From positions 1,080,134 through 1,144,133 of the forward strand of contig VXAY01006780.1 of assembly GCA_013399855.1 (NCBI GenBank): 64,000 nt of DNA, in the 5' to 3' direction. Position numbers and translations under genes: made by a program. Source of the DNA: Oxyruncus cristatus (Eukaryota; Chordata; Aves; Passeriformes; Cotingidae). Below the pieces are notes generated by a model. It worked only from the letters and a program-made list of their open reading frames with translations. It had not been told where the DNA came from and made no database searches. Of this stretch, positions 24,001-36,000 are shown piece after piece. Within the stretch, counting starts at the first letter, position 1; every line of letters begins with the position of its first letter.

Positions 24001-27000
24001 TAACATTTATGGCCTTTGAAGTCAGGTTATAACTCTCTGATAGCCTGGGAAAGCCTTTGAAGGACACAAGGTGTCCCTGGGGAAGGGCCAGGACCTGGGC
24101 CTGCCTATTCACATGGAGATGGAATTCTTTACATATCTGAGTATTGACTGTTTCTAAGGTGTCTTATCTGTAAACTTGGGGAGTTTCAGGCTCAGGAGAA
24201 AAACTGCTGGGTAACAACAACTCTTCCTGTTCTCCTAGACCTCTGTTTGCAGGGATTTCATACCTTGGCTGGGCGTTGCAGGAAGTGCATTTTATCCCAG
24301 TGGAAAACTGACACAGGACAATTTATTGGGAAGAAGATCAGACTGCCTGTGGCAATTAGTAAAAGAGTTCTACCTCCGTTTTTTTCTTCTTTTAAATAAA
24401 ATATTTTTGAATATGTATTTCTGCATTTAGGAAACTCCACCAGTACTCACCTCATTTGCATTAGTTGCTGCTGTTTCATATGTATGTGAATTATAGAGAT
24501 CATTCAGTCAGTTCTCCCAGCAAATGTAGTTGTGCCTCCTGGGATTTTCTTGCTCTGTGACTTGCCTGGGGCTGAAGGAATAATCCCTTATCTCCCGGAT
24601 CAGGGCTCTTCCCCTGGAGCCCTTTGGCTGCTGTTGGGTGGCAGCAGCTTCACAGGGTGCTGGGACCCCCCCTACTCTAAAGGCTCTTGCCATGGCTGTT
24701 CCTGTGGCTCCTTGGGAACTGATGTTTGAGGAAAATCTCCAGTTTGGGCTGCTGTGAAGGGGTTTTATTCTGATAGCACAGCTCAAAGCTGAAAAAGTAG
24801 CTTTGGAGAAGAATTGTCCTTGAGGAAAAACATAACCAGCCACCCCTCTGACCGTGATTGTGCACACAGAAATAGATGGTTTTGTGGTTATGGAGTCACA
24901 GAATTCCAGGATGGTTTGGGTTGGAAGGGACCTTAAATTACATCTCATTCCACACCCTGCCATGGGCAGGCACACCTTCCACCAGGTTGTTCTAAGCCCC
25001 ATCCAACCTGGCCTTGGACACTTCCAGGGATGTGGCAGCCACAGTGTTTCTGTTCTGATCCAATTGAGTTGAGTTGGGAATCTCCCAAACTCTGCTTTGA
25101 TGGTTTGGGCAGGTTCATTTTTATGGCCTGAAATGAAACAAGACAGAGAAACCTGTAGTGTTGGAAAATTTATTGGAGACAATAGGAATGAGGGTGTTCA
25201 GCTGCAATAGGATGTCTGGGAACTCTCACTGTAAATAAGGATGGAATCAGTGCCCTGGGGCTATGAAAGGATTTTGGTCTGGATAAAACTTGAAGCTAAA
25301 TGGTGACAAAGAAATAACATTCCCAAGGGGAGTGGGCCTCTAGTAGGCAGTGGGGGGGAGGGGGTGGTTTATTTTTGTTAAAGATGAATTATTTAAATAT
25401 ATAGTACTTCTGCATATAAAAGCTGCTGCAGTGTTCAGAAAAAGGCTTTGTGAAACAGTAACTAGCAATAAAAAATAGCGATTAAACATCTGTGTGCCAC
25501 TCAAATATATTAAACCGGTGGCACGGAGGTCAGCAAAGAGGGAGATGGAAGAGAAAAATTTCATGTCACAGTTAAGTGTGTGTGTATATATATATGTATA
25601 TATATATACACATGTATATAAAATAAGGGTATATGTGATGCTATTCAGATTGTGGTTGTTTCAGTCGGCAGAGCCGGGTCTGCCCATGATAAATTAGCTT
25701 GTTTATTCCTACCCTGCAGTCGTTAGGGTAATGAAGCAGAAGCCCTTTGTGTGTGCTCGCTGGGAAGTGCTGGCTGGCGCGGAAGGGGGTAATTGAGTAG
25801 AAAAGCAGAATGCTCCCGGGGCCGGGAGAAGTTAAATCCCCCCGAGGTCAGGGGGATTCAGGCTTTAATCAATGTGGACACAATGCAATTGAGAGTTTCC
25901 AAAGGGCTTGTTTATGGGGCGGGAGGAAGGGTCGGTGGTTAATGGAAGTGATGGAGGTGCTCAGGATGAGAAGGTGCAAAATGTGGATCATGGAGGTGAG
26001 GGCTGGGGAGGGGGGGGAGATATTTGCGTGTAACTTGTGTGCAGGAGGAAGGAATTATTTGAGGTCTCATCACAGGAGCTTTTTGGGGAGCTACGTAATT
26101 ATTCAAATTAAAATACCGAGTGATGGTGGCTCTTAACCCAGTTGTAGGGGTATGTAATACTCCAAAAAAAAAGGCTGAAAAATTTAGCTCACAGTCATTT
26201 TTTCTCTAAAGATTTAAGTCTAAAACTAGAGAAACAGTGGGGGTTTTTTGTTTGGTTTTTTTTTTTCTCCTCAGTTAGGACCCTTGAGTCTTGTTTTCTG
26301 GTTATGTGGTGGGATCAGGCCCTGAGTGCCCTGCTCTGATCTTCTGGCTGAATGGAAAATAGGAAGTTCTGTGCAGGAGTTGCTTTAGCCTGTGAGACAC
26401 AGCTCAGGTGGCTCTGACAGTCCATCAAAGCCCTCCCAGGGCAGTGGTGGTCACACTGCTGAAGGTGTCTGGCTCTCCAGGTATTCCCTGGCTAAAACCA
26501 TCACAGGGAGCAGCAGGATCAGCTGTGCCTCTGGAATTTGGGATATCCTAGGGCTTCTCCAGTAAGCAGAGCAACTCCACATGCTCTGTTGGAGGAAATG
26601 CAGAGAGAACTGCCCTGTTTCCCAACAGGACATGCTGGTTGCCTTATACCTTGAACACAAATGTGTTTGTACCATCCATGATGGAGGGGGAAGCTGGAAA
26701 GGGATTCTTTATCAGGAACTGTAGTGATAGGGCAAGGACTAATGGGCTCAAACTGAAAGAGGGGAAATTTAGGTCAGTTATATGGAAGAAATTCCTCCCT
26801 GTGAGGGTGGTGACGCCCTGGCACAGGTCGCCCAGAGAAGCTGTGGTTGCCCCATCCCTAGAAGTGTCAAAGGCCAGGTTGGACGGGGCTTGGAGCAACC
26901 TGGGATAGTGGAAGGTGTCCCTGTCCATGGCAGGGGAATGGAATGAGATGGGATTTAAGATCCCTCCCAACCCAGACCATTCCAAACCTCTGGCAGTCCT

Positions 27001-30000
27001 GGCAGCTCCAGCAGCCTCCTGCCTACAGCTTTTGGCGTCTGGTACTGCTGGTGTTGAACCCCTTGGCATGAGGAGTCTCTGCCCTCTGGAGCCAGGACTC
27101 TTTCCTGGGGGCTTCCCGGGCAGCCCCAGCTCTGGCTTGAAGGGCTGCTTCCCAGAGAGCTGTGCTCCTGACTGGCATCTCCCAAACCTCCCTGATGGCA
27201 GCCCTGCTCCTCGGTTACTCCAAGTGGTACCTGCATTCCCACAGCGAGCAGCTGGAACATAGGCTGAGGCTTCTCTACTGTATTATGCACCAAGAGCTAT
27301 TTAATTATTTACAGCCTAACATATATCATGGAATACATGGAGCCTCCCCCAGCCAAAGGCAGCAGGGCTGGGAGCAGCCGTCTTGGCACCGCGGTGCAGC
27401 CCAAATCCCTTGGTGCGAGCTTTGTTTTGCATAGCACTTTGTAATACTGTTAGTTGACTTGGCTGCAGCTTCACAAAGCATTTTTTTCCACTTGGTTCAA
27501 CACTTACTCGAATTTAATGGGACAGGAGCCAAATCAGTAATGGAAGCCAAGTGCCGACGTTTGTTTGGTGCGTGGTTCCTGATGAGGAATATATATAGTA
27601 ATTGTCTCTTGCTCCTCAAAGCTGTAACTTTGGCAGAGGGGAGGCTGGAGGGAGCATGCCAAGTGTTTAAAATCATAATCAGGCAGTGATGAAAACATGT
27701 ATTTATGGCTATAATGAGTTGCATCAAAGCAAGAAACATTCAGCTTCTCTATAGAAGGAATGATGTCTCTTAATTCAGAAATACCTACTTCGAAATCACA
27801 CAGAATCTGTCAGAGCTGAAAAGCTCAGAGCTTGGCTGGAATGTCTGCCTTATTTCACAACAAGATTCCTGATATTCCCTTCCAGCTGCAGTTTTAGCAC
27901 TGGTTGCTGGGTTCTGCATCAAGGCACGATGAGGGAATCAACATTTATTGCAGTGTTTTATGCACAGGGACACGCCATGAAAGTGCTCTGTTACCCTGGA
28001 CTTCAGCTTGATTTTTGTTTGTTTGTTGAATGCTTTGTTATATTCTATTTTATATTATTCTATTTTATTCTATTTTGCTGTTTCTTTCTGGCATCTCAAT
28101 AACTCGGCAGGGGGGCTGTTTTGATGTATGAGCTTTGTGTGGTTCTAGGGGGACCACTGGATGCAGCGAGGGCTTGGGATGCAGCAGTATACACTGTGGG
28201 TTGAGATGGAGAGCAGGTATGAATGGGGTAATTTAGGTTGGATTCCACAAGTATTCATGTAATCCTTTAGGTTGGAAAAGCACTCCTAGGTCATGGAGCC
28301 CAGCCATTAACCCAGAAATGCAAATCCCCTTGAGCCCACCCTTGTGTGGCATCACTTCAACTTTGCAGCTGGAACAGACTCAGTGCTGTCAAAAAATGGA
28401 AAAAATGCAGTTTATAAACAAGGCTTTTGAATAACTTCCTGCGGCCCTCACTGAGTCACCTCCCTGCCGTGGGAAGGAGTGCGGATGTCACCGTGTGACG
28501 AGGTGGCACTTGGGGAAGGTGCTCCACAGGGTTCCTGGCTGGGATCCCAACCAGCTCCAGAGCTGCTGGGATGATCTTGCTATATCCAAATTACACAGGA
28601 GCCAGGGCTGAATCATCTGGGTGTAGCAGCGCATGCGGGGCCAGGGACCCAGGGCTGGGGGCTGGGAAGGCGATGCTCAGCTTGGGGATGTTTCCCTCAT
28701 TGGAATATTGGGTTTTTTGGTGGGCTGTGATCTGCTTGGGAAGTCCTGGACCATCTGTCAGGATGGTGAAAACATGAAAATGACCTTCTGCAGGAGCCCC
28801 TGGGCTGGGCACCTTCTCCCCAGTTTCAGATAAGCACCTCATTGTCCTTTCTCTGGGGACTTCGACATCAAGTATCTCTGATTCTATACATCTGAATGTC
28901 CCTTATTCTATGTGCTGCCTCTCTTTTAATCTATAGAATAGAGACATTCCAATGCTTATCACCTGCATTAGAGCATGTTTTACTTTACTAGGTTAAATTT
29001 GCTCCTAACTTTTGGAATTTCAGGCCTGGTTTTCATTTTAAAAACAGCTGAACTTTTGGGAGAGAGGGAGGTTAATAAATTTCACTTCACACCTTCATAT
29101 TACATAGGATGAGTTTATCCATCCAGGTTTATCTGGGCACATGCTTTGCCATCATCAGGATGATTTTGGGTGATGAGGTATCAAGGACTGAACCAGCAGA
29201 TACCTGCTCTTCAGCTAATCGTCATCTGATCCCACTACAAAGTTGGTAATGCGTCTGTAGATGTAAAAAACTTAATTACTTGACTATGAGATCAAGGAGC
29301 TATGAAGAAGCAGCATTGGGTGCATTTGTTTTAAATTGACTTCAAAGAGTTGAATGGGGTGCTGCGTACTTTGGTGGGGAAACCACTGTCTAAGATATCT
29401 GAAGATGCTACAAATGTGGATCTCTTCCCTTCACAGCTCCCAGCCCCACTACAGCTGTTCCTTACATGTCAGTGAAGTGCATTGACGTAAGGAAGAACCA
29501 CCACAAAACCAAGTGGCTGATGCCCTGGGGACCCAACCACTGCAAGAAGCTGAAGGACTTTGACGAGGCGGTGAGCCGGCAGATCGAGGCCAACGACATC
29601 GTGTTTGCTGTGCACGTCCCACTGCCCACCAAGGAGATGAGCCCCTGGTTCCAGTTCATGCTCTTCATCATGCAGCTGGACATCGCCTTCAAGATGGACA
29701 ATGACCTGAGTGAGTGGCTCTGTCCCCAAAGTCTCATTTCCCACAGTGTTTCCCTTAAAGCTGGTATCTTGGGCCACATGTGGGCTGTTGGTGCCCCACA
29801 CAGTGAGGTGGTGCAGGAGCACGTTCTGAAGGTGGGAATAATAACCATGGAATAGTTTGGGTTAGGAAGGAACCCTAAAGCTCATCTCATTCCATCCCCC
29901 TGCCGTGGGCATGGACACCTTCCATTATCCCAGGTTGCTCCAAGCCCTATCCAACCTGGCCTTGGACACTTGCAGGGATGGGGCAGCCACAGCTTCTCTG

Positions 30001-33000
30001 GGCAACCTGTGCCAGGGCCTCACCTTTCTCACAGGAAACAACTTCTTCCCAATATCCCATCTAAACCTCTTTCAGTTAGAAGCTATTGTATATATACAAA
30101 ACAAATACACAAATAAAAATACACAAAATCCCCCAAAACAGAAGAAAAAATACCAAACGCAAAAATAATGCTGCACTAAAATCTGCAAAATGATGGTGGG
30201 AGCAGCAAGGGCAGGACTGCCTGGCAGAAGTTGTACATGTGTGTGCATGTTTTCGGGTTTGGAGAAAGTCCCTTTTTAACAACCCTAACCTACACTGAAT
30301 AAACAATTTGCTTTTCAGACTGGCTGAACTAGGGTGTCTGTAGCTCTTGCCCTGGCTGCAGCCTGGTTGGGTTGGATCTGTGTGGTGAATCACTTCAGGG
30401 AGTAAATCTGGTTTAGGAGCTGGAGATGTGAACCAGCAAACAGGAGCAGCGAGGTCACTGCTGATCTGCTGAGTTTCCATGCCAGCTTTGTTTATTTCAC
30501 TACTTGCTCCCTTAGCATGGACCTGTTCCTGCCAGCTATTTATCATAGAATCATAGAATCCCAGACTGGGTTGGGTTGGGAAGGACTTTAAAGCCCATCC
30601 AGTTCCACTCCTGCCATGGCGGGAGCACCTTCCACTAGACCAGGTTGCTCCAGGCCCCGTCCAACCTGGCCTTGGACACTTCCAGGTGTGGGGCGGACAT
30701 TACATTTAACACATCATCATTAAGTTAAAACTGAGACTGTAGAAAGCTGGCATGTGTATTCTTATCCCTGTAATTATCTCTGAAATTAAGAGAGAGCAGC
30801 TTTGTGACTTTAAGGCCTCAACTTCTCAGTCTGGAATAGACGGTTGCATTAGGGAAACACCGCTTTGTTCTGAGGCCTTTCAAGTCGAACCACTGAGCTG
30901 GAGTCGGGAATGGCTGAGCACCTGGAGCAGGCTGCTGGAATGCTAAACAAGCTTCTGGCAGCATTTCTGCTGGAAGTGCAGAGCCTGTGCTTCAGGTCAT
31001 TGTCTGTGCCCTTCACTGACTGAGTCCTGCAAAGGTGCGAACAATTTTTGAGATCTAAAAGCAGAAAAGCTCATGTTGGGCCACGCCTTGGGTAGTAAAA
31101 GCGAGGTATCAGGTGAGCCATGTCATGGCTGTTACTGCTCAGGTCCTGCCATTTGGCATTCAGGAGCTGCTGGGGTTTTTTTTAAGAAGCATTTGGAGAT
31201 GAGGGACATTAATACTTGTTATGGTGTGAACTTGTTTGGCACACCCTGAAGGTTTTGTTTCATTGAAGAAATATTTTAAAAGCTATTTTCCAATTTTTGT
31301 GCCAAGCTGAAGGCAGACATAAATTTAAGTGTAAGACCTAAGAAACCAGTGAGTAACACATTTCTTGCTTGCTAGATGGTGTTGTAACAGATCTTAAAGA
31401 AATAAGAACAAATCTCACTAAGGTGAAATAATCGCATAATGTTTCTTTATCCTGCTGTTAACCTGGAACTAGTGGAAGAGCCCCATTTCATCAGGTGACT
31501 GGGATCAGCTCCTGTAGAGGGGATGGTGAGGATGTGAAATAACCTCACTTCTTTTAAAGCAACATTTCAAGTTTTTTCTCTCTCAAGCTCTGAGCCCTCA
31601 AGGCCGGCACAGTTGTGCTGTGGCTGATGCCAGCAGGGACTGGTGCCAAACCAGGGACACTCCTGGAAGGCACCACGGCTGGTGAAGCCTCTGCTGGACA
31701 CTGTCATAAGGACTGTCTTGGAGCTGCCACAGATCATCCAGGAAAGCAGCGCTGCCTGGGAACTGTGCAGACTTTATCCTCCTGGAAAGCTGCTGCCTGA
31801 GGAAACATCCTGCTCTCCCTGCTCCTGAAGCCCCACAGCATGGTCTGAAGGTGCTGTGCAGGGTCCTGGGCCCTGCTGAGTTCTCCTTTGTTTTCAAGGG
31901 ATGTTGCTGAGCCACATCAAACTTTCACCCTCTTTTGTCCCCAAGGGCACTTGGTCATTCTCTTCCTCTGCAATCCATAAGCAAGGCCAGCGCACAGAAT
32001 AAACTGGCATTTGGCTTCTCCAGGGATTCTGAGTGCTGCAGCCCTGCTGGGAAAGGGATGCTCCAGGACGGCGGCAGTCAGGCTGTGCCTGTGGGAGATG
32101 TTGGTGACTCATGGCTGACTCCTCATCTCTGCAGAGCAGGAGTCATGCCTGTGTCAGCCCTGCTCAGCCAGCCAGCAAGGATTGTCCCGGGACAGAGGGG
32201 AGGGAGTCCCTGGTAAGGTGCCCCAGGAGAGCCTGGCAGGTGCTGAGCGTCCTGGAATGCCCCTGGGATCTGCACCAGCAACCAGCTCTAATCACCTTCA
32301 CCTTGGGAACTCGCTCTGGACTTTCACTGTTCTTAAAATACAGATGTTTTTGGAATGTAGATGTTTAAAAGCTGATATACCTCCCTGTGTTTATCCTTCA
32401 TAGAAAGCTGGAAGAGAATCAGACTGTTCCTCCAAGAAAGAGGCTATTTCTGTGCCCAAGCTGTCCTGTCTTTTCGTGATGCATTGTGCACTCAATTATT
32501 AAAACCCTTTCCCAGAACTGGGAAAGGGAAAGGCCAGAATGAGATGGAGTTTCTTTGCAGTTGGAATGTAGTTGTGTACAATCAGAGGGCCAAGTGCTGC
32601 AGTCTCCTGCTCTAATTCATCCAGCTCTGGGCTCCTTGGTAGGATTTGTAATTTTAGGGAGCTGGTGAAGCATGGAAGTGTAACGCAAATCATTCCAGCA
32701 TTTCTGTGTGCTTGCCCTAGGCTTCTCCCCAGCCAGCTGTGTCAGTGTACATCTGCCCCAGAGCCGCCTCCTGAAACAACCCTGCTATTTTTACACTATT
32801 GTAATGTGAGTGAAGATATCCTGGGCAAGGATCACACTAAAGTGAATCATGGAAAAGATCCCAGGCAGGAAAATGCCAATGGGAAGAATTACAGGGAGTC
32901 CCTCGCTGTGAGGGAGTCACAGCTCTGACCTGCTTTGGAGCATCCTGTAATCCTGGGAAGGGAGAGTCGGGGAGAGGGCTCACAGCTGGGATGCCCATAG

Positions 33001-36000
33001 GAGCATGTCTTCTCCTTGTTGGGGAGCCCTGGGATGTGTGATCCTCTGAATGACCCTGAGTTAGTGCTGTAGGGTTGTTAATACAGTTCTGTGGCAGAGT
33101 GAGGTTGGCACACAGTGTCTGAGCTGCTCCTCCCAAAGGGATTTACTAGACATCAGATTAACCACACATCACCTACAAGACCTGTGTCGGCAAGGCTGAG
33201 CTGGAGATGCCACGGGAAGGTGTCTGCTGTGGTCCTTGTGAGATAAGGGTCCCTGGCAAGGGTAACTTCATCTCTTGGTGCTGAATAAGACAAATTTCTA
33301 CCTTTTATTGTTGGGAAATTCTGGAGAGCGTTGATTAACATGAGTGGAAGAATAACTGGAAGGGACTGGGTTGGGAGGGACCTTAAAGCTCATCTCATTC
33401 CTGCCATGGCAGGGACACCTTCCACTATCCCAGTTGCTCCAAGCCCTGTTCAACCTGGCCTTGGACACTTCCAGGGATGGGGCAGCCACAGCTTCTCTGG
33501 GCAACCTGTGCCAGGACTTTGCCACCCTTACAAGGAAGAATTTCTTCCCAATATCCCATCTAATCCTACCCTCTGGCAGTGGGAAGCTGTTTAATGCTGT
33601 GCAGAAAAAGGACAACGCCCCTCCCCAAAATTGTCTCTTCACTACCAGACATTTTGATAATAATGTGAATAAGGCACCAATCTTAAAATTCGCTTCTCTG
33701 CCAGACAGTGTCAGTGTCCTTACTTGTTCCTCAGGGACAGTAGGAGTTGCTGGTGGAAGGCTGAGAGTGAGCTGGCATAGGACTATCAGGGAATCATGGA
33801 ATCATGTAGTTTGGAAAAGACTTGTAAGATTGAGTCCAACCACTAACCCAGCCCTGCCATCAGTCTGTTGTGCTGAATAAAGGTGTATGTCTGTATGTAT
33901 AAATCTATATCTATATTTTATATCTATATATTTTATATATAAAATATAGATATATCCATATTTTATATATATATATCTATATTTTATGTTGACAGCCTTG
34001 AAGGGTCTTTGTACAAGGCTCTTTTCCAATGGGAGGTGTCACCCCAGTGCAGAGACTGATGGAAATCCAGAGGGAGCCTCTAATCCACTGGCCTGGGAAA
34101 ACACGAAGCAGTCCATCTTCTGCCTTCTGGTTTTTATTCACGATGGCAGCAGCAACATTTGGACTGCAAAGATGAAATACTGAAAGCTGTTTTTGTTGGA
34201 TTTGATCCCAAGCATTCCAGTTGGTTTTATGGCTTCTGAAATGGAGTTCGTAGTTCTTTTTAGCTGGGCCAAGTTCAACCTTATGTTCCCATTTATCTGT
34301 TTTGCTGGTCTCCTAAACAGCGGATCTGAGATGGCAAATTCATGTTTCATGGAAACCCAACTTGTGGCAGCTCTGGAAAGGAACTGGATATGGATCAGGA
34401 TGGTGTAGATCACGTGTGCCAAAAAATGCTCAGAAAAATCTTGATGCCCCACATCAGATGCACAACCCAGCCACCTCCGAACGATGTATAAATAGCAGCT
34501 CCCAACCACAGATCCCATCCACACCACTTCCCATCAGTTTGGATGAGCATGCCACCACGTAGTCCCCAAAAAATTATTACTGATGTGTTGTGTAGCCATC
34601 TCCTACTTCTCTATGGCAGATGGTTCTGTAGCCATCTCCCAACACTTCATAGAATCAACTGTGCTGGAAAAGACCTCCCAGATCATCAAGTCCAAGCCTT
34701 GATCCAACACCACTAAGTGCCAAATCCAGTCTCACCTTAAAAACTTCCAGAGACAGTGAATCCACCACCTCCCTGGGCAGCCCATTCCAATGTCTGATTA
34801 CTCTCTCTGTAAAAAATTTCTTTCTAATATCCAACCTAAACTTCCCCTGGCAGAGCTTAAGATCATGCCCTCTTGTCCTACTGCTGGTTGCCTGGGAGAA
34901 GAGACCAACCCCCACCTGGCTACAACCTCCTTTCAGGTGATTGTAGAGAGCGATGAGGTCNNNNNNNNNNNNNNNNNNNNNNNNNNNNNNNNNNNNNNNN
35001 NNNNNNNNNNNNNNNNNNNNNNNNNNNNNNNNNNNNNNNNNNNNNNNNNNNNNNNNNNNNNNNNNNNNNNNNNNNNNNNNNNNNNNNNNNNNNNNNNNNN
35101 NNNNNNNNNNNNNNNNNNNNNNNNNNNNNNNNNNNNNNNNNNNNNNNNNNNNNNNNNNNNNNNNNNNNNNNNNNNNNNNNNNNNNNNNNNNNNNNNNNNN
35201 NNNNNNNNNNNNNNNNNNNNNNNNCTGCAGGGGGTTGTTGTGGCCAAAGTGCAGGACCCGGCACTTGGCCTTGTTGAACCCCATGCCATTGGAATCAGAC
35301 CATCTCTCCAGCTTGTCCAGGTCCCTCTGAAGAGCCTTCCAGCAGATCAACACTCCCCCCCAACTTCTCCATGGCAGATGGTTCCATAGCCATCCTCTGT
35401 GGCTTTTCCAACAGCCATGGCTCTAGGAGTTTGATGCTCTACAAAAGGAGGCTCGGCAGTAGCATGAACATGCTCATTTTGGAGTGTGTTTCTCATTCAG
35501 AGCCTTCCCTGGGATCTGTTCCTGGTAAACAGGAGGATTTTACATCTGGTGGAGCTGGTACAGACTTGCTTCGGGTTTTTAAACATGTTGATGTATTGCT
35601 CCTTGGCAGCTTCAGCTGCAGCTCTTCATTTCACGAACATGCTCAGTTACAGCACCTAAATAAGCCTGTTCCAGCCTCATTTCCTCCTTGCAGCAACGAC
35701 CTTCTTGCAGTGTCCTGACAAGGGCACATTTACAAGCAGTTATAGCCCATCCTCTCCCTATGAACACATCCGGGGGGGGCCGATGCCCATCCTGAGGTGT
35801 GACCTTGCCGGGGCACAAGCTCTGTGTATGTGACTGACAGGCGAGTTGGGGCATCTGCAAAGGCACAGACAAGTCAGTGCAGGTGTGGGCAAGGAGGGGA
35901 GGGCTCCAGAAGTCTTCTGGAGAACAACTTAAGCCAAACAAGATGTATAGAAAACATCAGTGCTATCGTGTGTGTGGTTGTTTCTGAGGTTTTCTTCCAG

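Larger units (their letters stand above)
18076..29436 (+). other. WLS: WLS intron 1 (11.4 kb)
   Basis: The largest intron. Its first kilobase is GC-rich continuation of the promoter island. A long T-rich run with one ambiguous base is at 18279-18342. CR1 copies are annotated separately. The remainder is unique DNA without recognisable genes; a repeat-free block at about 27280-27760 has the look of possible regulatory sequence. The acceptor is TTCCCTTCACAG. Confidence 0.9.

Noticed and set aside
24508..25182. 224-codon minus-strand frame
   Set aside because: Its first third is CR1 sequence and the rest shows no similarity to a known protein.
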